From contig JAPYWX010000060.1 of the NCBI GenBank assembly GCA_028276145.1, positions 1 through 8,536 on the forward strand: DNA of 8,536 nucleotides, in the 5' to 3' direction. The notes under the pieces are model-generated. The model made no database searches and had not been told where the DNA came from. It saw nothing but the letters and a program-made list of their open reading frames with translations. Position numbers and translations under genes: made by a program. Each line of letters starts with the position of its first letter. Position 1 is the first letter of the stretch. Shown here piece by piece: positions 5,286 to 8,536 of the stretch. This DNA is from Spirochaetota bacterium. Its GTDB lineage: Bacteria > Spirochaetota > Brevinematia > DTOW01.

Positions 5286-5302
5286 AAGTGCTTTAAGCAC
5301 TT
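5286..5302. repeat. Perfect 17-base palindrome of the GTGCT family
   Basis: AAGTGCTT and AAGCACTT (5286-5293, 5295-5302) flank a single T. It is followed by TAATTAAG and another AAAGTGCT (5310-5317), and introduces copy B of the composite repeat just as the tandem array introduces copy A. Confidence 0.8.
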
Positions 5303-5327
5303 AATTAAGAAAGTGCTATGAGTCTCA

Positions 5328-5375
5328 CTCAATTTTATTGGGAGAGTGTTACACTCCTCTCAATTACCTAGAGTG
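5328..5375. repeat. Composite intergenic repeat, copy B
   Basis: This aligns with 5191-5236: CTCAATTTTATTGGGAG, then GTTACACTCCTCTC and a CCTAGAGT end. It contains the odd-centred palindrome GAGTGT-T-ACACTC (5344-5356). In addition TTACACTC (5349-5356) can pair with GAGTGTAA (5371-5378) across a 14-base loop, so two alternative hairpins share one arm. Only a TTT follows, so it is a poorer terminator than copy A. Confidence 0.6.
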
Positions 5376-5427
5376 TAATTTGAATAGAAAGTGTAAAAGC
5401 ACTTAATAATGAGGTAATTTAAATTTA

Positions 5428-5456
5428 TTGATAAAGGGTTTTTGTTCATAAATAAT
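5428..5456 (+). promoter_or_regulatory. Putative purA promoter
   Basis: TTGATA (5428-5433) and AATAAT (5451-5456) are 17 bases apart, each with five of six consensus bases. Transcription would begin near 5463, leaving a leader of about 15 bases. If this is the promoter used, the upstream palindromes are not in the purA message and would have to act as DNA. An AT-rich stretch (5389-5427) with AAGTG/CACTT arms (5389-5404) lies just upstream. Confidence 0.45.
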
Positions 5457-5466
5457 TAATTCCGTT

Positions 5467-5474
5467 GAGGTGAT
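5467..5474 (+). promoter_or_regulatory. Strong ribosome binding site of purA
   Basis: GAGGTGAT matches the anti-Shine-Dalgarno sequence over its full eight bases and ends three bases before ATG 5478, so the GAGG core is at normal spacing. It fixes the purA start. Confidence 0.85.
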
Positions 5475-5477
5475 AAA

Positions 5478-6752
5478 ATGGTTTCTGCTGTGATTGGTAC
5501 ACAGTGGGGTGATGAGGGTAAGGCTAAGGTTATAGATTTGTTGGCATGTAAGTATGATTATGTTGTTAGGTACCAAGGTGGTGCAAATGCAGGGCATACA
5601 GTAGTGATAGGGAACAAAAAATTTATATTCCATCTTTTACCTTCTGGCTTAATGAATCCTAACGCTACTGTAGTAATTGCTAATGGTGTAGTTGTTGACT
5701 TACAACAACTTGAAGAAGAAATAGAAAGTTTGGAAGCGTTAGGGTTTCCTACCAGAAGCAGAGTCATAATAAGTGACAAAGCTCATATTGTGATGGAATA
5801 CCATAAGATAATAGACCAGTTAAGGGAGTCACTTTCACCGAAGAAGATAGGTACTACTGCTAGGGGAATAGGTCCATGCTACGAAGATAAAATAGCGAGA
5901 AAGGGAATAAAAATCTGTGACCTTGTGAATTTGTCAGCATCGCAGTTAGCTGAAAAAATTAAGCTCGTTTCTCAGGAAAAAGTTTTTTTAATAAAGAATC
6001 TCTACAACTACGATTATGATTTTGACCCTGTTAAGCTTGCTCAAGAATGTAAAGAGAAATTTGAGAAGCTTGGGATAAGAGTAGAAAATACAGAAATTCT
6101 CCTGAATGAAGAAATAAAAAGAGGTAAGAATATACTCTTTGAGGGTGCTCAAGGGGTTTTGCTAGATATAGACTTTGGAACTTATCCTTATGTTACATCT
6201 TCAAACGCTTCTACTAACGGTGTAGGAAGTGGTGCCGGTGTGACAAGGTTGGATAATGTCATTGGGATAGTGAAAGCATATACAACAAGAGTAGGCGAGG
6301 GACCTTTCCCAACAGAACAAGATAATGAAATAGGTGAGAAATTGAGAGCTAGAGGTGACGAGTTTGGAGCTACAACTGGAAGACCTAGAAGGTGTGGGTG
6401 GCTTGATATACCACTTCTACGGTATTCAACAATAGTAGCAAATGTAAATGAAATATTTCTAACGAAACTTGATGTTTTGTCAGAGTTTGAGGAAATAAAA
6501 GTTTGTGTTGAGTATGAACTTAATGGTGAGAAGATGAGGATACCACGTTCTATGGATCCAGTAACACTGTATTCTATCAAGCCTGTTTACAAAACATTTA
6601 AAGGGTGGAAAACAAAAATATCTGGTGTTAGAACCTTTAGAGAACTACCTTCTGAGGCTAAAGAATACATAAAGTTTATTGAATCTGAGATTGGTGTACC
6701 TATAAAGTATATTTCCGTAGGTCCATCTAGAGAGCAAACCATAGTTCTATGA
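5478..6752 (+). CDS. purA: Adenylosuccinate synthetase (424 aa)
   Basis: This cytoplasmic enzyme converts IMP, aspartate and GTP to adenylosuccinate, the first committed step to AMP. The length is normal for bacteria. Visible signatures are GTQWGDEGKAK (7-17) with the catalytic Asp12, GGANAGHTVV (34-43) with His40, TTARGIGP (126-133) in the IMP site, FEGAQG (221-226), SSNASTNGVGSG (241-252), TTGRPRRCGW (299-308), the GTP-site TKLDVL (329-334) and the C-terminal SVGPSREQTI (413-422). Residue 16 is Ala where most bacterial enzymes have Gly in GDEGKGK; all catalytic positions I can check are kept. The start is supported by a strong ribosome binding site. The TGA stop overlaps the ATG of ruvX (ATGA), so the two genes form a translationally coupled pair. 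No purine riboswitch consensus is seen upstream. Confidence 0.97.
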   Translation: MVSAVIGTQWGDEGKAKVIDLLACKYDYVVRYQGGANAGHTVVIGNKKFIFHLLPSGLMNPNATVVIANGVVVDLQQLEEEIESLEALGFPTRSRVIISDKAHIVMEYHKIIDQLRESLSPKKIGTTARGIGPCYEDKIARKGIKICDLVNLSASQLAEKIKLVSQEKVFLIKNLYNYDYDFDPVKLAQECKEKFEKLGIRVENTEILLNEEIKRGKNILFEGAQGVLLDIDFGTYPYVTSSNASTNGVGSGAGVTRLDNVIGIVKAYTTRVGEGPFPTEQDNEIGEKLRARGDEFGATTGRPRRCGWLDIPLLRYSTIVANVNEIFLTKLDVLSEFEEIKVCVEYELNGEKMRIPRSMDPVTLYSIKPVYKTFKGWKTKISGVRTFRELPSEAKEYIKFIESEIGVPIKYISVGPSREQTIVL

Positions 6753-7156
6753 GGCTTTTAGGGTTAGATGTGGGGAAAAGTAGAATAGGTGTTGCGTTTT
6801 GCGACACTAGTGTAGGTATAGTTTTTCCCAGAAATGTAATAAATGTTAAGTCAGAGGAAAAGGCTATAGAAGAGATTACCAAGATAGTTGAGCAAGATAG
6901 AATTGATAAAATTATTGTAGGACTACCTTTAAACTTTAACTCTACGAGGAGTCATATCCAGAGTTACGTAGAAAACTTTGTTAATCTTCTTAAGAAGAAA
7001 GTCAAAGTTGAGATTGAGTTTTTTGATGAGAGATTCACAACTAAAATAGCTTCAATGATGTCAAGTAACAGCAAAAATGTTGATTCTATAGCCGCCAAGA
7101 TAATATTGGAAGATTACATAAAATTCAAGTCACAATCTGGTGACCTTTATTCCTAA
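6749..7156 (+). CDS. ruvX: RuvX/YqgF-family Holliday junction resolvase-like nuclease (135 aa)
   Basis: The YqgF family has an RNase H-like fold and is implicated in 16S rRNA 5' end maturation and, by structure, in junction resolution. LGLDVGKSRIGVA (4-16) carries the first catalytic Asp7. IIVGLPLN (55-62), the DERFTT motif (93-98) and Asp112 before AAKIILEDYI (115-124) give the remaining core. Length is typical. The ATG overlaps the purA stop by four bases and has no strong ribosome binding site of its own, so it probably depends on translation of purA. The last 27 bases overlap, tail to tail, the end of the minus-strand DUF1460-like gene. A 5-base stem with a TGG loop (7157-7169) follows the stop but lacks a T-run. 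Confidence 0.93.
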   Translation: MRLLGLDVGKSRIGVAFCDTSVGIVFPRNVINVKSEEKAIEEITKIVEQDRIDKIIVGLPLNFNSTRSHIQSYVENFVNLLKKKVKVEIEFFDERFTTKIASMMSSNSKNVDSIAAKIILEDYIKFKSQSGDLYS

Positions 7157-7849
7157 GAAGTTGGACTTCATTAGGTACTTGCAGAGAGGTTCTTTTGTTA
7201 CTTTGCCAACATTTCCAGCATTTTCGTAATTTTTGACTTTGTGTCCCTTGGCGTGTATCAAAAAAGCTTTACTGCCTTCTATCTTAACTATTCCTAAGTG
7301 CCCAATTATTTCGTCTACATTTCGTTTATTTGGATTCTTTACGAAAAATACTATATCACCATTTCTTAGTTTCTTTTCAACTTTACAAATCTCACTCTTT
7401 GGTATAAATTCAAATTTAGGAACTCTGAAACTGGATGTTACGGCTATTTTGTCTGAAAGCAAACGTGTTATGTCATTACCAAATTTACCTGTAGGGATTA
7501 TATCTTCTGCGTACTCGTACCTGTCTTCGTAGTTAATTACGATCCCATTTGATATTATACCTCTGGTTTTGAATCTTTTCTCTAAGGCTATTTCTATAGA
7601 ATGTGATTCGTTTGTTGCAATAGCTAACTCTATAACTCTAAAAACCAGATAAAGACAGTCGACTTTTTCATCATAGACTATAACCTTTTTCCTAACATAA
7701 GCACCGAGAGGGTCAGGGTCATAAGGTGTACCTAAAAAACTCTCTGCAATTTCTACAATCCTGTCATTTATATTACTCCAACTAAAGGCAAAAGAGTAGG
7801 TTGTTGCCAAAAACAAAACTATTAGTGTTACTTTGACTGCCTTCAACAT
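7130..7849 (-). CDS. Exported DUF1460/NlpC-P60-like cysteine hydrolase (239 aa)
   Basis: A signal peptide (MLKAVKVTLIVLFLATTYSFA, cut near residue 21) directs the protein out of the cytoplasm. FLGTPYDPDPLGAYV (38-52) followed by VDCLY (63-67) matches the entrance and nucleophile region of the DUF1460 branch of the NlpC/P60 superfamily, with Cys65 as the probable nucleophile. LRNGDIVFFV (161-170) and GHLGIV (183-188) with His184 are the usual strand and histidine motifs, and FLIHA (196-200) is the conserved following strand. The family cleaves or is related to enzymes cleaving bonds in peptidoglycan peptides; the substrate here is not known. The gene starts 10 bases after the stop of the nuclease gene, with an AGGAA site overlapping that stop region, so the two are likely co-transcribed. 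Its 3' end overlaps ruvX. Confidence 0.72.
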   Translation of the reverse strand: MLKAVKVTLIVLFLATTYSFAFSWSNINDRIVEIAESFLGTPYDPDPLGAYVRKKVIVYDEKVDCLYLVFRVIELAIATNESHSIEIALEKRFKTRGIISNGIVINYEDRYEYAEDIIPTGKFGNDITRLLSDKIAVTSSFRVPKFEFIPKSEICKVEKKLRNGDIVFFVKNPNKRNVDEIIGHLGIVKIEGSKAFLIHAKGHKVKNYENAGNVGKVTKEPLCKYLMKSNFLGIKVTRL

Positions 7850-7859
7850 ATTAGCGTTC

Positions 7860-8536
7860 CTATTTTCTAAGTATATTCCACTTTTTTACAAACTTGGGTA
7901 ACTTTCCTTTGGTTTCTTTCCACTTTTTGAGCCATTCAATGGTATTTGGGTCTGCTAAGTTGCCATTGAGGGGTTTTATTCCTTCTATAGTGTATTCTTC
8001 TAAAGAGTTTATGTATTCTAAGAATTTTTCTCTGTGGTACCTTGAGATTATTGATGCAACTTTACATTCTATGTAATTATCATCGGCTTTGGGCTCTATT
8101 ATTACTTCAGAAAGGTTGTACTTTTCTTTTATTTTATCTTTGGCTTTAAAGCCAAAGTCATCAATTGTAATCCTTAAAGAATTTAATTCTCTTATATTCA
8201 AGGTAAGTTCGCCTAAAAGTTTTATGACTTTTTCTGTCATAATCAGATTAGTTTTCTTTGATTTTAGTTCTTCTGGGCTAATTTCTTGTATTTTGTGCTG
8301 AACCCCCAAAGAAATTATTTTTTGGAAGACTTCTTCGTACTTTTTAATGTTTTGCTTTTTACCTTTTGTGTCAATGCCAGAAATAATTTTTTCTATTTCC
8401 TTCAAATCTGTGACGCTTGTATCGATTAGTACACCGCAGATTATTATACTACCTATTATTTCACCTTTACCTGTTTCGTCAATACCTATTAGGTATCTAA
8501 ATTTGTTATCACCCTTATTTAGTTCTGAGAACTCAA
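7860..8536 (-). CDS. RNase HII/HIII-type ribonuclease H, 5' end outside window
   Basis: The frame stays open to the right edge (224 codons visible). The TTG at 8405 lies inside the coding sequence and is not a start, because the active-site motif is upstream: GIDETGKGEIIG (8486-8451) has Asp-Glu of the RNase HII/HIII GxDE signature at visible residues 19-20. Then come SPEEL, an RITIDDFG strand with the next catalytic Asp (125/126), and KADDNYIECKVASIISR (149-165), equivalent to the KAD-Y-ASI-A-K motif. The end, NGNLADPNTIEWLKKW and GKLPKFVKKW, resembles the GYPSDP-type C-terminus of archaeal-style RNase HII. These enzymes cut RNA in RNA-DNA hybrids, including single ribonucleotides. ETGKGE lies between the HII (EAGRGP) and HIII (ESGTGD) forms, and at least 18 residues precede the motif, so an N-terminal extension is possible. 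For this reason no symbol (rnhB or rnhC) is assigned. Confidence 0.8.
   Translation of the reverse strand, partial: EFSELNKGDNKFRYLIGIDETGKGEIIGSIIICGVLIDTSVTDLKEIEKIISGIDTKGKKQNIKKYEEVFQKIISLGVQHKIQEISPEELKSKKTNLIMTEKVIKLLGELTLNIRELNSLRITIDDFGFKAKDKIKEKYNLSEVIIEPKADDNYIECKVASIISRYHREKFLEYINSLEEYTIEGIKPLNGNLADPNTIEWLKKWKETKGKLPKFVKKWNILRK

Noticed and set aside
5190..5460. Purine or other known riboswitch upstream of purA
   Set aside because: None of the conserved core segments of known purine-sensing aptamers is visible, and the promoter candidate lies downstream of this region.
5403..5633. Minus-strand ORF across the purA start
   Set aside because: It is a shadow of purA's conserved N-terminus on the opposite strand; the same holds for the minus-strand ORFs at 5558-5779 and 6188-6580.
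7157..7169. Intrinsic terminator after ruvX
   Set aside because: The GAAGT/ACTTC stem with TGG loop is followed by ATTAGG without a T-run, and it lies inside the coding sequence of the opposite gene.
8403..8405. TTG as the start of the RNase H-type gene
   Set aside because: The GIDETGKGE active-site motif lies upstream in the same open frame, so the gene extends past the right edge.

Overview
The window comes from an AT-rich bacterium. Arginine is mostly AGA/AGG and the proteins are rich in Lys, Ile and Glu, which would fit a thermophilic or deep-branching lineage. PurA carries GDEGKAK where most bacteria have GDEGKGK; from memory a similar form occurs in Leptospira, so a spirochaete-like lineage is possible, but this is a weak inference. 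The gene content is bacterial and chromosomal. I see no transposase, integrase, phage gene, tRNA, rRNA or CRISPR array.

Layout, left to right. (1) A minus-strand gene begins at about position 10 and leaves the window. (2) A 516-base divergent intergenic region (11-526) holds a tandem array of palindromes, other hairpins and a dispersed hairpin repeat. (3) A 53-residue lipoprotein gene (527-688, +) shares its TTAA stop tetramer with a convergent glycosyltransferase gene. (4) A minus-strand surface block runs LTD-domain exported protein (4853-2973), intrinsic terminator, then two adjacent family 2 glycosyltransferase genes (2759-1686 and 1683-685). A second copy of the dispersed hairpin lies in the 213-base gap between them. 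(5) A second large divergent intergenic region (4854-5477) is packed with palindromes built on GTGCT/AGCAC and with a duplicated composite repeat. (6) purA and ruvX (5478-7156, +) overlap by four bases. (7) A minus-strand pair, an RNase HII/HIII-type nuclease (open at the right edge) followed by an exported DUF1460/NlpC-P60-like hydrolase, converges on ruvX and overlaps its 3' end by 27 bases.

The genes form three functional groups: cell-surface work (lipoprotein, LTD protein, two glycosyltransferases, DUF1460-like envelope enzyme), AMP synthesis (purA), and nucleic-acid processing (ruvX, RNase H2-type). Promoter-like sequences sit very close to several starts. The inferred leaders are about 15 nt long, and the LTD gene looks leaderless.

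The most unusual material is intergenic. Two arrays of unrelated sequence (88-181 and 5118-5189) have the same design: a 13-14 base inverted repeat iterated at a constant 16- or 17-base period with 3-base linkers. Both lie between divergent genes. In one unit of the first array the sequence changed in both arms, so the palindrome was kept. I found no new protein-coding system.
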